A stretch of 17,155 nucleotides of DNA from CAYRIF01 sp964424205 (GCA_964424205.1 CAYRIF010000051.1:1-17155); one strand, 5' to 3'. Numbered from the stretch's first letter, positions 1-8,213 are shown. Notes: generated by a model from the sequence alone, not told the origin. Made by a program: numbers and translations.

Positions 1-69
1 GTATGCTTACCCATGGGGCTTAAGTATCGTATTGTTGATAAAAGAGTAGTGATTGTTAGTGTACAGTAA
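1..69 (+). CDS. C-terminal end of an unidentified protein (partial)
   Basis: The first frame is open from the window edge and ends at TAA 67-69, giving 22 residues (VCLPMGLKYRIVDKRVVIVS then VQ). A strong intrinsic terminator follows 22 bases later, which supports this as a real gene end. The fragment is too short to assign to a family. The alternating hydrophobic and basic residues suggest a terminal beta strand, but that is only an impression. Confidence 0.55.
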   Translation, partial: VCLPMGLKYRIVDKRVVIVSVQ

Positions 70-91
70 AGGGTAATTATTCCCACACCCT

Positions 92-135
92 AAGTCGGTA
101 GAAAATCCATAGGCAGGTTTCTACCGACTTTTTTT
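92..135 (+). terminator. Rho-independent terminator after the partial gene
   Basis: A perfect 13-bp inverted repeat (92-104 AAGTCGGTAGAAA pairing with 118-130 TTTCTACCGACTT) flanks a 13-base loop and runs into a T tract ending at 135. It lies 22 bases after the stop at 67-69. The A-rich left flank is short, so it mainly serves the plus strand. Confidence 0.9.
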
Positions 136-255
136 ATTCATAGGATTTGCTGATTTTTGCCAAATGAAACAGACCATGTCTGAAATAATGGTTGAGATAA
201 AGACCTGCTCTACAAAACTTATGTGGCACACCACAATATCTGTATTTTTACAAAA

Positions 256-753
256 ATGAGAATAGGACTACTTTCCGATACACACGGACACCTTGATGAG
301 AAAATATTCAAACACTTTGCCGACTGTGATGAAATATGGCATGCTGGAGATATTGGCACTTTGGAGGTGGCTCAAAAACTAGAACAATTCAAACCCATAC
401 GAGCTGTTTATGGCAACATTGATGGACAAGACATTCGCATCAGTTGCCCAAAACATCTAAAATTCATGTGTGAAGGACTGAAAGTATGGATTACACACAT
501 CGGTGGTTATCCACCACGTTATAACAAAGAAATGCTAGCACTGCTCAGAAAAAGCCCCCCTGACATTTTCGTTTGTGGACATTCTCATATTCTAAAAATT
601 ATGAAAGACCCAAAACTTAACAACCTCCTCTATTTAAACCCAGGTGCAGCAGGGATTCATGGTTTTCACAAAGTAAAAACATTAATACGATTCGACATCG
701 ATGATAAGAAAATTAGTAATATGCAGGTGATTGAATTAGGGAAGAGCGCCTAA
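256..753 (+). CDS. YfcE/MJ0936-type metallophosphoesterase
   Basis: This is a 165-residue protein of the calcineurin-like phosphoesterase superfamily, YfcE/MJ0936 subfamily, whose members are small cytosolic phosphodiesterases using two metal ions. All metal-binding blocks are visible: D8-x-H10 in SDTHGH, G31-D32 in HAGDIG, G53-N54 in YGNID, H81 in THIGG, and H109/H111 in CGHSH. An in-frame ATG at 223 would add 11 residues (MAHHNICIFTK) that do not belong to the family. The ATG at 256 starts directly with the first core strand (MRIGLLSDTHG) and is preferred. The length is normal for the family. The gene is convergent with the barrel gene, with one base between the stop codons. The physiological substrate cannot be read from sequence. 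Confidence 0.88.
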   Translation: MRIGLLSDTHGHLDEKIFKHFADCDEIWHAGDIGTLEVAQKLEQFKPIRAVYGNIDGQDIRISCPKHLKFMCEGLKVWITHIGGYPPRYNKEMLALLRKSPPDIFVCGHSHILKIMKDPKLNNLLYLNPGAAGIHGFHKVKTLIRFDIDDKKISNMQVIELGKSA

Positions 754-754
754 T

Positions 755-1360
755 TTATGGAAACCTATAACCTACAGAAATATGTAAGCCACGGTTAAGA
801 AATTTCAGACTTGCAAGATCACCGTTGTCATCATCTCTTAAATCAGATAATCCCAAAGCATAGCGCATACCAATATGTAATTCCGAATTCAGCTGATACT
901 TAGCACCCAAGTTTAATGTAAAATCAACAGCATTATTATAAAAGCCTTTAAGGTCAAAATTAGTGCCGCCAATTTTTGTTCGTGCCGCCATCAAAAAGCC
1001 AATTTCAGGGCCTCCTTGCAAATACAAATTATCATATACTTCATAATTAACAAGCACAGGAATACTAATATAATGTAAACTCAATGTAGCCTCCTTTGAC
1101 TTTGCTCCTTTGTTAAAATAAATAAACTCTCCCTGCAAGTTTAGTTTTTCAGTTATTTCATATATGCCAAATCCTCCAAAATGAAAGGATGGCTTGATGC
1201 TGTTATCAAAAGAAATAAATTCCCCAGGAGCAACATTGACTGCTATTCCTTTAAGATTGACTAAACTGAACCCCCCTTTAACTCCCAGCTCAATCTGACC
1301 AAAAACATTTTGACTAAACAGAAAAAACACGATACCAGCAATAAATCCTTTTTTCATCAT
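755..1360 (-). CDS. Outer-membrane beta-barrel protein, PorT-like (OMP_b-brl_2 type)
   Basis: This is a 201-residue secreted protein. It begins MMKKGFIAG with a hydrophobic signal segment ending near NVFGQ, then IELGVKGGFS, the usual first strand of the small Bacteroidota barrels related to PorT. Alternating amphipathic strands follow (for example LHYISIPVLVNYEVY, LYLQGGPEIGFLM, FTLNLGAKYQLN), ending in GYRFP with the aromatic near the C terminus that is typical of outer-membrane barrels. An in-frame ATG at 1420 would add 20 residues ahead of the signal peptide, so the double Met at 1360/1357 is the better start. The role is unknown; relatives are often simply called porin family proteins. 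It is divergent from the transhydrogenase operon. Confidence 0.8.
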   Translation of the reverse strand: MMKKGFIAGIVFFLFSQNVFGQIELGVKGGFSLVNLKGIAVNVAPGEFISFDNSIKPSFHFGGFGIYEITEKLNLQGEFIYFNKGAKSKEATLSLHYISIPVLVNYEVYDNLYLQGGPEIGFLMAARTKIGGTNFDLKGFYNNAVDFTLNLGAKYQLNSELHIGMRYALGLSDLRDDDNGDLASLKFLNRGLHISVGYRFP

Positions 1361-1493
1361 AACATTATATAAATAATGAGGAAAATTACTAAAGATTAGT
1401 CGTTTTAGAAAATGTATCATTGATTAATAAAATTTAATTTGTTACCTTCAAGCTATATTTAATAAAGGCTTATACTTTACATAATTCCAAACT

Positions 1494-2597
1494 ATGAAAA
1501 TAGGAATCCTTAAAGAACATAACGATGCAAGGGTGGCAATTATTCCTGAAATTGCTAAATCATTAACCGCAGAGAATAACGAAGTATTTGTAGAAGCAGG
1601 AGCGGGTGCATTATCCTTCATCGGTGATGCGCTATATACAGAAAATGGCGCTACTGTTACAGACAGAGAATCTGTGCTTAAAACAGCAGACTTACTAATA
1701 TCCGTTAATCCACTGGAAGAAGCTGACCGAAGTAAGCTCAAAAAAAACACCATTATCATTTCTCTTTTTCAGCCTTATGCTGATGCAACAATATTAGATA
1801 AAATTGCTTCAAAAGGACTGACTGCCATGAGTATGGACATGATTCCAAGGTCTTCGATAGCCCAGGCGATGGACATTCTTTCATCCATGGCTTCGGTGGC
1901 AGGTTATAAAGCGGTCATCAAGGCCATGGATTATTTACCACGTTACTTTCCAATGTTAACTACTGCGGCAGGAAGCATTCCACCAGCAAAAGTGCTGATA
2001 CTGGGTGCAGGGGTGGCAGGATTACAAGCCATTGCCACTGCAAGAAGAAACGGTGCAAAAGTGGAAGCCTTCGACACACGCCTTGCTGCCAAAGAAGAGG
2101 TGGAAAGTTTAGGGGCAAAATTTGTGATGGTGGAAGGTGCCACAGATGACAAAGGTGCAGGTGGTTATGCCGTTGAACAAACCGATGAATACAAACAAAA
2201 ACAAAGTGCACTCATCCAAGAAAAAGCTTCCAAAGCAGATGTGGTAATTACCACCGCCCAACTCCGAGGCAGACCCGCTCCTACTTTGATTACCAAAGAA
2301 ACAGTAGGCATGATGAAAAACGGCGCAGTAATTGTTGATTTGGCAGCTTCTACAGGAGGAAATTGTGAACTTTCAGAGAATGATAAGGTGGTAGAACGCA
2401 ATGGCGTCATTATCATTGGAAACTCAAATTTAGCAGCAACAATGCCAATGCATGCGAGTCAACTGTTCAGTAAAAATATTTATAATTATCTACAGGTTTT
2501 TATCAAAGAAGGTACTTTGGCGTTAGACTTAGAAAATGCAATTATGAAATCAAGCTGTATCGTGCATGAAGGAAAAATTAGATACGGAAAATCTTAA
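1494..2597 (+). CDS. pntAA: NAD(P)+ transhydrogenase subunit alpha, NAD(H)-binding part (domain I)
   Basis: This 367-residue soluble subunit of proton-translocating transhydrogenase binds NAD(H) and passes hydride to NADP+ on the beta subunit. It has the alanine dehydrogenase/PntA fold: an N-terminal MKIGILKEHNDARVAI segment, a conserved block around residues 112-137 (SMDMIPRSSIAQAMD), and a Rossmann domain with GAGVAGLQAI at 171-180 and the ribose-binding acid D194 in EAFDTR. A GGYAV-EQTDEY segment near residue 222 corresponds to the mobile region that closes over NAD. The membrane part is absent and is encoded by the next gene, as in the three-subunit bacterial form (for example Rhodospirillum rubrum). 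It is the first gene of the pntAA-pntAB-pntB operon, with 17 bases to the next start. Confidence 0.95.
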   Translation: MKIGILKEHNDARVAIIPEIAKSLTAENNEVFVEAGAGALSFIGDALYTENGATVTDRESVLKTADLLISVNPLEEADRSKLKKNTIIISLFQPYADATILDKIASKGLTAMSMDMIPRSSIAQAMDILSSMASVAGYKAVIKAMDYLPRYFPMLTTAAGSIPPAKVLILGAGVAGLQAIATARRNGAKVEAFDTRLAAKEEVESLGAKFVMVEGATDDKGAGGYAVEQTDEYKQKQSALIQEKASKADVVITTAQLRGRPAPTLITKETVGMMKNGAVIVDLAASTGGNCELSENDKVVERNGVIIIGNSNLAATMPMHASQLFSKNIYNYLQVFIKEGTLALDLENAIMKSSCIVHEGKIRYGKS

Positions 2598-2614
2598 CAC
2601 AAAACATTAAAAAT

Positions 2615-2935
2615 ATGGATGTCATTTTACAATTTTTGAATGAGAATCTAACAATGATATATTTGTTGGTTTTTGCCTCCTATTTAGGCATGGAAATTAT
2701 TTCAAAAGTTCCTACCGTCTTGCATACACCGCTCATGTCAGGAGCAAACGCCATTAGCGGTGTCGTGGTGATTGGTGCTATTTATCTATTACGACAATCA
2801 GCACCAAACGATTATTTTGCTATGATTCTTGGTCTTTTAGGAATCACCTTAGCTACTATCAATGTCGTTGGCGGTTTTGCGGTGACCAATAGAATGTTGG
2901 AAATGTTTAATAAGAAAAAGAAAGCCAAATCATAG
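2615..2935 (+). CDS. pntAB: NAD(P)+ transhydrogenase subunit alpha, membrane part (domain IIa)
   Basis: This 106-residue integral membrane protein is the alpha-side transmembrane part of transhydrogenase. Three to four hydrophobic helices are visible (about 12-27, 47-61 and 70-92), with the family block SKVPTVLHTPLMSGANAISG at 29-48 and a basic C-terminal tail (NKKKKAKS). With the beta subunit it forms the proton channel in the inner membrane. It starts 17 bases after pntAA and ends 6 bases before pntB, so the three are almost certainly co-transcribed. The length is normal for the separate PntAB subunit. Confidence 0.95.
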   Translation: MDVILQFLNENLTMIYLLVFASYLGMEIISKVPTVLHTPLMSGANAISGVVVIGAIYLLRQSAPNDYFAMILGLLGITLATINVVGGFAVTNRMLEMFNKKKKAKS

Positions 2936-2941
2936 AACGTT

Positions 2942-4339
2942 ATGGAAGCACTGACAACACTACTGGATTATACCTACCTCTTTAGCATTGTACTCTTTAT
3001 TATTGGTTTGAAAAAACTGAGCCACCCTGAGACCGCCCGAAAAGGCAACTTGATGGCAGCCTTGGGAATGGGATTGGCTATTTTCGCTTCTCTGGTCTAT
3101 CCTATCGAAGGGGCTAACAATAATTATATCTGGATTATCGCTGCCTTGATTGTTGGTGCTGCCATTGGACTAGGGGTTGCTAAAAAAATAAAAATGACTG
3201 CCATGCCTGAAATGGTGTCGCTCTTTAATGGACTAGGTGGCGCCAGCACCATGCTTGTGGCATTGGTTGAGTTTTACAATTATCCAGGAGCTACTGACCC
3301 TTTAAACGGACAAATGATTACCACCGCTTTTGCACTTTTTGTGGGGAGTATTTCTTTTACAGGCTCTATGATTGCTTATGGAAAACTACAAGGTTTTTTA
3401 AGAGATTCTTTGGTGCTTCCAGCACCACAAATTCTTAACATGATTATGTTAGTTCTTTCTATCGCTGCAGGTGCGTTTTTACTCAGTCAGCCAGAAATTA
3501 ATTTCAATTATGTACTTGTTTTATTAGCACTGTCGCTCGTGTACGGCGTCACTTTTGTAACACCTATTGGAGGAGGAGACATGCCGGTAGTCATCTCCTT
3601 GCTTAATTCTTTTACAGGAATTGGCGCTGCCTTAGCAGGGCTAATTTATGGAAATCAGGTGATGATTTTTGGTGGTATATTGGTAGGCGCATCAGGTACA
3701 ATCTTAACCGTTCTCATGTGTAACGCCATGAACCGCTCGCTTTTCAATGTAGTCATTGGTGGATTTTCTAGTTCAGGAAAAGCAGCAGCAGGAGACGATG
3801 GTGATCAAGTAGCCAAAGAAGCAACAGCTACTGATGTTGCCATCCAGTTAAAATACGCACAAAAAGCAATCATTGTGCCAGGCTACGGACTAGCTGTGGC
3901 ACAAGCACAACACACCATCCATGAACTAGAAAAAATACTAGTCGAAGAGGGCGTAGATGTAAAATATGCCATCCATCCTGTGGCAGGTAGAATGCCTGGA
4001 CATATGAATGTACTCCTTGCTGAGGCGGATGTGCCGTATGAAAATTTACTTGAATTAGAAGCTGCCAACAAAGAATTTCCTTCGACAGATATCGTACTAG
4101 TTGTCGGTGCCAATGATGTGGTGAATCCTGCCGCCAAAGTTGATGAAAGCAGTCCAATTTATGGCATGCCAATCCTCGATGTGCAGCTTGCCAAAAATGT
4201 AGTGGTCATGAAACGAAGCATGAACCCTGGTTATGCAGGCATTCAAAATCCATTATTCTTTGGCGAAAAAACAAAAATGCTTTTTGGCGATGCTAAAAAG
4301 TCTATTCAAAAATTGATTGAGGAAGTGGGGAATATATAG
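2942..4339 (+). CDS. pntB: NAD(P)+ transhydrogenase subunit beta
   Basis: This 465-residue subunit has a multi-helix membrane half (residues 1 to about 265, domain IIb) and a C-terminal NADP(H)-binding domain III (about 295-465). Domain III carries the diagnostic blocks GYGLAVAQAQ (314-323), HPVAGRMPGHMNVLLAEADV (345-364), VVGANDVVNPAA (387-398) and KRSMNPGYAG (424-433). It accepts hydride to make NADPH, driven by the proton gradient. In the helix after KKIKMTAMPEMV the residue is Asn96 (LFNG), where the E. coli subunit, as I recall it, has the functionally important His91. No clear terminator follows the stop. Confidence 0.95.
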   Translation: MEALTTLLDYTYLFSIVLFIIGLKKLSHPETARKGNLMAALGMGLAIFASLVYPIEGANNNYIWIIAALIVGAAIGLGVAKKIKMTAMPEMVSLFNGLGGASTMLVALVEFYNYPGATDPLNGQMITTAFALFVGSISFTGSMIAYGKLQGFLRDSLVLPAPQILNMIMLVLSIAAGAFLLSQPEINFNYVLVLLALSLVYGVTFVTPIGGGDMPVVISLLNSFTGIGAALAGLIYGNQVMIFGGILVGASGTILTVLMCNAMNRSLFNVVIGGFSSSGKAAAGDDGDQVAKEATATDVAIQLKYAQKAIIVPGYGLAVAQAQHTIHELEKILVEEGVDVKYAIHPVAGRMPGHMNVLLAEADVPYENLLELEAANKEFPSTDIVLVVGANDVVNPAAKVDESSPIYGMPILDVQLAKNVVVMKRSMNPGYAGIQNPLFFGEKTKMLFGDAKKSIQKLIEEVGNI

Positions 4340-4496
4340 AGGTGGGCGGTCAGCAAATAAAGTGTGTCTAAAAACCCTCATTATTTTTATTTCCGATAAG
4401 GCAAAGATGGTGAAGCCGTTCTGAAAATTTTGGCAAATCCTAATTCCAAAAGCGCGCTACAATTCCCAAATCTAATATTTTAGTTAACTTGCAACT

Positions 4497-4581
4497 ACAC
4501 TTTTTAGGAGGTAAATATATTAGTTATTTACAATTTATTGGGGATAAATTGTATTTAGCAACACTTTTTTGGAGATAAATA
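4497..4581. promoter_or_regulatory. Three-copy GGRGRTAAAT motif with a central palindrome, upstream of the ATPase gene
   Basis: Three related blocks lie just before the scaffold gap: TTTTTAGGAGGTAAATA (TAAAT at 4512-4516), TTTATTGGGGATAAATTG (TAAAT at 4545-4549) and TTTTTTGGAGATAAATA (TAAAT at 4576-4580). They are 33 and 31 bases apart, close to three helical turns. The outer two match at 19 of 21 bases from ACAC onward (4497-4517 and 4561-4581). The middle one sits in an inverted repeat, TACAATTTA (4529-4537) and TAAATTGTA (4545-4553). It could be an operator array, a decayed local duplication, or assembly noise at a contig edge. The last GGAG could also act as ribosome binding site if the first unseen base completes ATG after 'atat'. 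Confidence 0.3.
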
Positions 4582-4588
4582 GCTATAT

Positions 4589-4688
4589 NNNNNNNNNNNN
4601 NNNNNNNNNNNNNNNNNNNNNNNNNNNNNNNNNNNNNNNNNNNNNNNNNNNNNNNNNNNNNNNNNNNNNNNNNNNNNNNNNNNNNNNN
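4589..4688. other. Scaffold gap (100 N) covering the start of the ATPase gene
   Basis: Exactly 100 N stand here, the usual placeholder for a gap of unknown size. By comparison with intact DUF4143-family ATPases, about 60 residues are missing before the first readable codon, including the Walker A loop. This suggests a true gap nearer 180-200 bases than 100. That size is an inference from remembered family lengths. Confidence 0.85.
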
Positions 4689-5822
4689 CTTAATCCAAAA
4701 CAGATTATTCAAAATATTAGTTTGTTTTTTGGTCATAAAATAGATGCCATTGGTACTTTGATTTTTTTTGATGAAATCCAAATCTCTCCCAGCGCCCTTA
4801 CTAGTTTAAAATATTTTCAAGAACAAGCGCCAGAATTTCATATTGTTGCAGCTGGCTCTTTACTTGGCGTCAGTGTGGGTAAAAACAGCAGTTTTCCAGT
4901 GGGAAAAGTGAATTTCAAAACACTATATCCCATGAGCTTTGAGGAGTATTTAAATGCTTATAATGAAACAATCCTAGTCCAATATTTAAAAACCAAAAAG
5001 GATTTTACTCCGTTGACAGAAATAATTCATCAAAAATTACACGCGCATCTAAAAATGTATCTCTACTTGGGAGGCATGCCCGAAGTATTACAGAATTATT
5101 TGGATGAAAAAGATATTACCGCAGCCAGAAAAATACAAAATGAAATTTTAGAAGCATATACAAGAGATTTTTCAAAATATACAGACAAAACACAGTCCAT
5201 TAAAACCGCAGAACTCTGGCAATCTATTCCCTATCAATTAGCCAAAGAAAACAAAAAATTTAAATACAGTGCAATTCGCAAAAGAGCTAGGGCATCAACA
5301 TTTGAGCTAACAATCGAGTGGCTTAAAAATGCAGGACTCATACACCTTACCCATAACATAAGCGTTCCCAAACTGCCACTTTCAGGATATGCTAACGGTT
5401 CAAAATTCAAAATCTATTTGTTAGACACTGGATTACTGGGTGCTATGCTTGACCTTTCTTCAGAAATTATTATTAAGGCTAATAATTTATTTTCCGAATA
5501 CAATGGTGCTTTTATAGAAAATTTTGTTGCGAACGAACTCAAATCTTCTGGTGAAAAAAATCTATTTTATTGGAGTTCAAAGAGTGATGCGGAAGTAGAT
5601 TATATTTTATCCTTACATGACAATATTTATCCAATAGAAGTGAAAAGTGGGATGAATAGAAATATAAAGAGTTTAAGAAGTTATGCTCAAAAATACAATC
5701 CAAAATTGATTTGCAGAATATCCCCAAGAAATTTCTACCATGAAAAAAATTTCATGAACCTCCCTCTCTACGCTACATTCATATTAAAACAACTCATAAA
5801 AGAAGAAGAGAAAAGTACATAA
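4689..5822 (+). CDS. AAA-type ATPase with DUF4143 C-terminal domain (5' end missing in gap)
   Basis: This is the readable 377-residue part of an ATP-binding protein of the AAA_14/DUF4143 family, which is widespread and often multi-copy in Bacteroidota and archaea and of uncertain role. The Walker B motif TLIFFDEIQ is at residues 23-31 of the readable part, followed by a sensor-like AAGSLLGVSV block and the SFPVGKVNF / LYPMSFEEYL block. The C-terminal domain has FIENFVANEL, then AEVDYIL and IYPIEVKSG. That is an E...D...ExK pattern like the PD-(D/E)XK nuclease fold, as usual for DUF4143. The Walker A region and true start lie in the gap. A TTG at 4569 reads in frame through the Ns only because the placeholder length allows it, and is not a credible start. 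The gene is convergent with the MFS gene, 3 bases apart. Confidence 0.85.
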   Translation, partial: LNPKQIIQNISLFFGHKIDAIGTLIFFDEIQISPSALTSLKYFQEQAPEFHIVAAGSLLGVSVGKNSSFPVGKVNFKTLYPMSFEEYLNAYNETILVQYLKTKKDFTPLTEIIHQKLHAHLKMYLYLGGMPEVLQNYLDEKDITAARKIQNEILEAYTRDFSKYTDKTQSIKTAELWQSIPYQLAKENKKFKYSAIRKRARASTFELTIEWLKNAGLIHLTHNISVPKLPLSGYANGSKFKIYLLDTGLLGAMLDLSSEIIIKANNLFSEYNGAFIENFVANELKSSGEKNLFYWSSKSDAEVDYILSLHDNIYPIEVKSGMNRNIKSLRSYAQKYNPKLICRISPRNFYHEKNFMNLPLYATFILKQLIKEEEKST

Positions 5823-5825
5823 GGA

Positions 5826-7004
5826 TTATGAAGTTCGATTCCTCTCCCTCACCGAAAAAAACATCAAATAGCCCAAAGCAATTAACATTGTAAATGCGCC
5901 ACTCCAAAAAGCATAAATAAAATGGTTACTATCATTACCATAAAGCAGTGCACCAATCATGGCACCTGCACCAATGCCTATCTCTAAAGCAATAAAAACA
6001 GTAGACATTGCCTTGCCTCTATGATTCACATCGCTCAAATCAATGGTCCACGCAAAAATGGTAGGAGAACTCATCCCCACCCCTATTCCCAAAAGAATAG
6101 CTGCAGTAATATAGCCAGTCCTAGAATCCACAATCCCAAGATAGAACATCGCCCCTGCAGCAATAATATAGGCTATTTTTAAAACTATCACCCTTCCGTA
6201 TTTATCTGATGCTTTACCTGCCAGCAATCTGATTCCCAAAGACGACAGGGTAAAGTAGGTGAAAAATAGACCTTTATTCTCTATACCAAGATGTACACTA
6301 AAATCAGGCATAATAGTAAGCATCACTCCAAAAGAAAAAACAGCAAAAACCATGGTAATGGAAGGTGCTAAAACTTTTGGCTCCACAATTTCATCCACTC
6401 CAATCTTAAAATGTTCTATCGATATTTTTTCTCGTTTCACCAACGTTTCTTTCATCCGAAAAAGAATTAAAATAGAGCACAAAGCAAATCCTGACGAGGC
6501 ATAAAACAATGCATCATGTGAAAATGCTAAAACAATAGGGCTGCCAATAGCATTCCCCACTGCCATTCCTAACGAGCCAAACAAACCCATATAACCCATT
6601 GCCTCACCCCGTTTGGAAAATGGCACAATGTCTGCCACGTAGGCCGTTGTACCCGTGGGTTTAAATCCTGTAGAGAATCCATGAAAAAAACGAATTAATA
6701 AAAAGGCAAAAATGGTCGTGACAAACGAATACAAAAAACCCATGATAATACATACTACTACGCCGATAATCATCACATAAATTCTACCCACCTTATCTGC
6801 TATTTTTCCACTAAAGGGTCGTGATAATCCTGCCGCTAAAGTAAATAACGCAATGTGCCAACCAATATATCCCCTTCCACCTATTTTTGCCATAAAAGAA
6901 GGCAATTCAGGAATAAGCATATTAAAACTTACAAAAAAAAGAAATGAGCTCGTACAAAGCAGCCAGAACTGCCACGTATAAGTTTTTGTTGTTGTATTGG
7001 TCAT
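5826..7004 (-). CDS. MFS transporter
   Basis: This is a 392-residue major facilitator superfamily permease of the inner membrane with about 12 hydrophobic helices in two halves. The loop 2-3 signature (motif A) is clear at residues 66-74 (GKIADKVGR), with a related second copy in the C half (GKASDKYGR). The glycine-rich stretch GYMGLFGSLGMAVGNAIGSP in helix 5 resembles motif C of drug-proton antiporters, so efflux of a small molecule is possible, but the substrate cannot be told. The start ATG at 7004 precedes a short hydrophilic N terminus (MTNTTTKTYTWQFW). It is convergent with the ATPase gene and divergent from malate dehydrogenase across 156 bases, so it is probably expressed alone. Confidence 0.9.
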   Translation of the reverse strand: MTNTTTKTYTWQFWLLCTSSFLFFVSFNMLIPELPSFMAKIGGRGYIGWHIALFTLAAGLSRPFSGKIADKVGRIYVMIIGVVVCIIMGFLYSFVTTIFAFLLIRFFHGFSTGFKPTGTTAYVADIVPFSKRGEAMGYMGLFGSLGMAVGNAIGSPIVLAFSHDALFYASSGFALCSILILFRMKETLVKREKISIEHFKIGVDEIVEPKVLAPSITMVFAVFSFGVMLTIMPDFSVHLGIENKGLFFTYFTLSSLGIRLLAGKASDKYGRVIVLKIAYIIAAGAMFYLGIVDSRTGYITAAILLGIGVGMSSPTIFAWTIDLSDVNHRGKAMSTVFIALEIGIGAGAMIGALLYGNDSNHFIYAFWSGAFTMLIALGYLMFFSVRERNRTS

Positions 7005-7081
7005 TCAAGTAACTAAAGAATTTGCAAAGAAAACAAAGAATTTATATAGTCTGCGGTTACAAAATTATTATTTCAAAAAGG

Positions 7082-7112
7082 TTTCTTAAACCCACCGTTA
7101 TTGGTAAATTTA
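7082..7112 (+). promoter_or_regulatory. Possible Bacteroidota-type promoter for mdh
   Basis: TTTC (7082-7085), a 19-base spacer and TAAATTTA (7105-7112) approximate the Bacteroidota consensus TTTG-N19-TAnnTTTG with one mismatch in each box. The position, about 50 bases before the mdh start, is suitable. In AT-rich DNA such a match can arise by chance. Confidence 0.3.
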
Positions 7113-7160
7113 GGGCATTAAAATTTTTGACATATACATAACTAAAATAAATATAACCAT

Positions 7161-8090
7161 ATGAAAGTTTCAGTAATTGGAGCAGGAAATGTAGGTGCTA
7201 CCGTTGCCGATGTTCTTGCTTATAGAGAAGTAGCAAATGAAGTTGTCTTGCTAGACATCAAAGAAGGTGTTGCAGAAGGAAAGGCGCTAGATATCTGGGA
7301 AAAATCTCCTATCAATCTGTATGATACAAGAACCGTTGGCGCCACCAATGACTATTCAAAAACTGCTGGTTCCAAAGTAATTGTTATTACTTCGGGAATT
7401 CCACGTAAGCCTGGCATGTCGCGTGATGATTTGATTGGCACCAACGCCAAGATTATGAAATCTGTAACCGAAAACGTAATCAAACATTCTCCTGATGCTA
7501 TCATCATTGTTGTAGCAAACCCATTAGACGTGATGACTTATCAGGCACACATCACTTCAAAATTACCAAGAACAAGAATCATGGGAATGGCAGGAATTTT
7601 GGATACGGCTCGTTACCGTTCTTTCATCGCGTTGGCGTTAAATGTGTCGCCGAAAGATATTCAAGCAGTATTGATGGGCGGACATGGAGACACCATGGTA
7701 CCGCTACCTCGCTACACCACGGTAGGTGGTATTCCTGTCACCGAGCTAATTGACAAAGAGACATTAGATACTATCATTAAAAGAACACAAACCGGTGGCG
7801 GTGAGCTGGTAAAACTGATGGGTACTTCTGCGTGGTATGCGCCAGGTGCGGCAGCAGCACAAATGGTAGAAGCAATTGTAAAAAATCAGCGAAGGGTATT
7901 TCCTGTGTGTGCTAAATTAGATGGCGAGTATGGAATTGATGACTGCTATTTAGGCGTTCCAGTTATTCTAGGGGAAAATGGTATTGAAAAAGTATTAGAA
8001 CTTGATTTGAATACTGAAGAAAAAGCCATGCTTGAAGTGTCAAGAGGGCATGTAAAAGATGTGATGGCGATATTAGATAATATGGCTTAA
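7161..8090 (+). CDS. mdh: Malate dehydrogenase (NAD-dependent, LDH-like type)
   Basis: This 309-residue enzyme interconverts malate and oxaloacetate with NAD in the citric acid cycle. The N-terminal Rossmann motif is GAGNVG (7-12), and Asp32 after VVLL indicates NAD preference. Substrate arginines are in PRKPGMSR (R82 and R88); R82 in this context marks malate dehydrogenase rather than lactate dehydrogenase. Asn120 is in VVANPLD, the catalytic pair is Asp148 (GILDTAR, with R151) and His175 (GGHGDTM). The length and the high similarity to the LDH-like MDH group (bacterial/archaeal type 3) make the call secure. It stands alone between a divergent MFS gene and its own terminator. Confidence 0.96.
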   Translation: MKVSVIGAGNVGATVADVLAYREVANEVVLLDIKEGVAEGKALDIWEKSPINLYDTRTVGATNDYSKTAGSKVIVITSGIPRKPGMSRDDLIGTNAKIMKSVTENVIKHSPDAIIIVVANPLDVMTYQAHITSKLPRTRIMGMAGILDTARYRSFIALALNVSPKDIQAVLMGGHGDTMVPLPRYTTVGGIPVTELIDKETLDTIIKRTQTGGGELVKLMGTSAWYAPGAAAAQMVEAIVKNQRRVFPVCAKLDGEYGIDDCYLGVPVILGENGIEKVLELDLNTEEKAMLEVSRGHVKDVMAILDNMA

Positions 8091-8140
8091 TTCTAATCCG
8101 TATTAAACCTTAGTTTGTGTCTTCATAAAACTTAAAGTAC

Positions 8141-8170
8141 AAAAAAGACGTCATAATGACGTCTTTTTTT
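8141..8170. terminator. Rho-independent terminator after mdh
   Basis: AAAAAAGACGTCA (8141-8153) pairs perfectly with TGACGTCTTTTTT (8157-8169) around a 3-base loop. The A tract on one side and T tract on the other make it usable from both strands. It lies 51 bases after the mdh stop and separates it from the lipoprotein gene. Confidence 0.88.
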
Positions 8171-8213
8171 ATCCCCCAAAACGGGTTGTTTTTATGCCCC
8201 TTGCAAATGCAAG

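Noticed and set aside
223..255. Upstream ATG of the metallophosphoesterase gene
   Set aside because: It adds 11 residues not found in the family; the ATG at 256 begins exactly at the conserved first strand.
1448..1759. Minus-strand frame over the pntAA start
   Set aside because: Antisense shadow of a securely identified gene; low-complexity Ser/Ala content and no domain.
4340..4496. Terminator after the transhydrogenase operon
   Set aside because: No inverted repeat followed by a T tract could be found; only scattered short complementarity.
4497..4581. CRISPR-like pair of repeats 64 bases apart before the gap
   Set aside because: The outer copies match at only 19 of 21 bases with flanking indels, a third partial copy sits between them, and there are no cas genes nearby. 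CRISPR repeats would be identical.
4569..4586. TTG start for the ATPase gene at 4569
   Set aside because: It yields only MEINSY before the Ns, is in frame only because the gap placeholder happens to be 100 bases, and does not resemble the family's N terminus.
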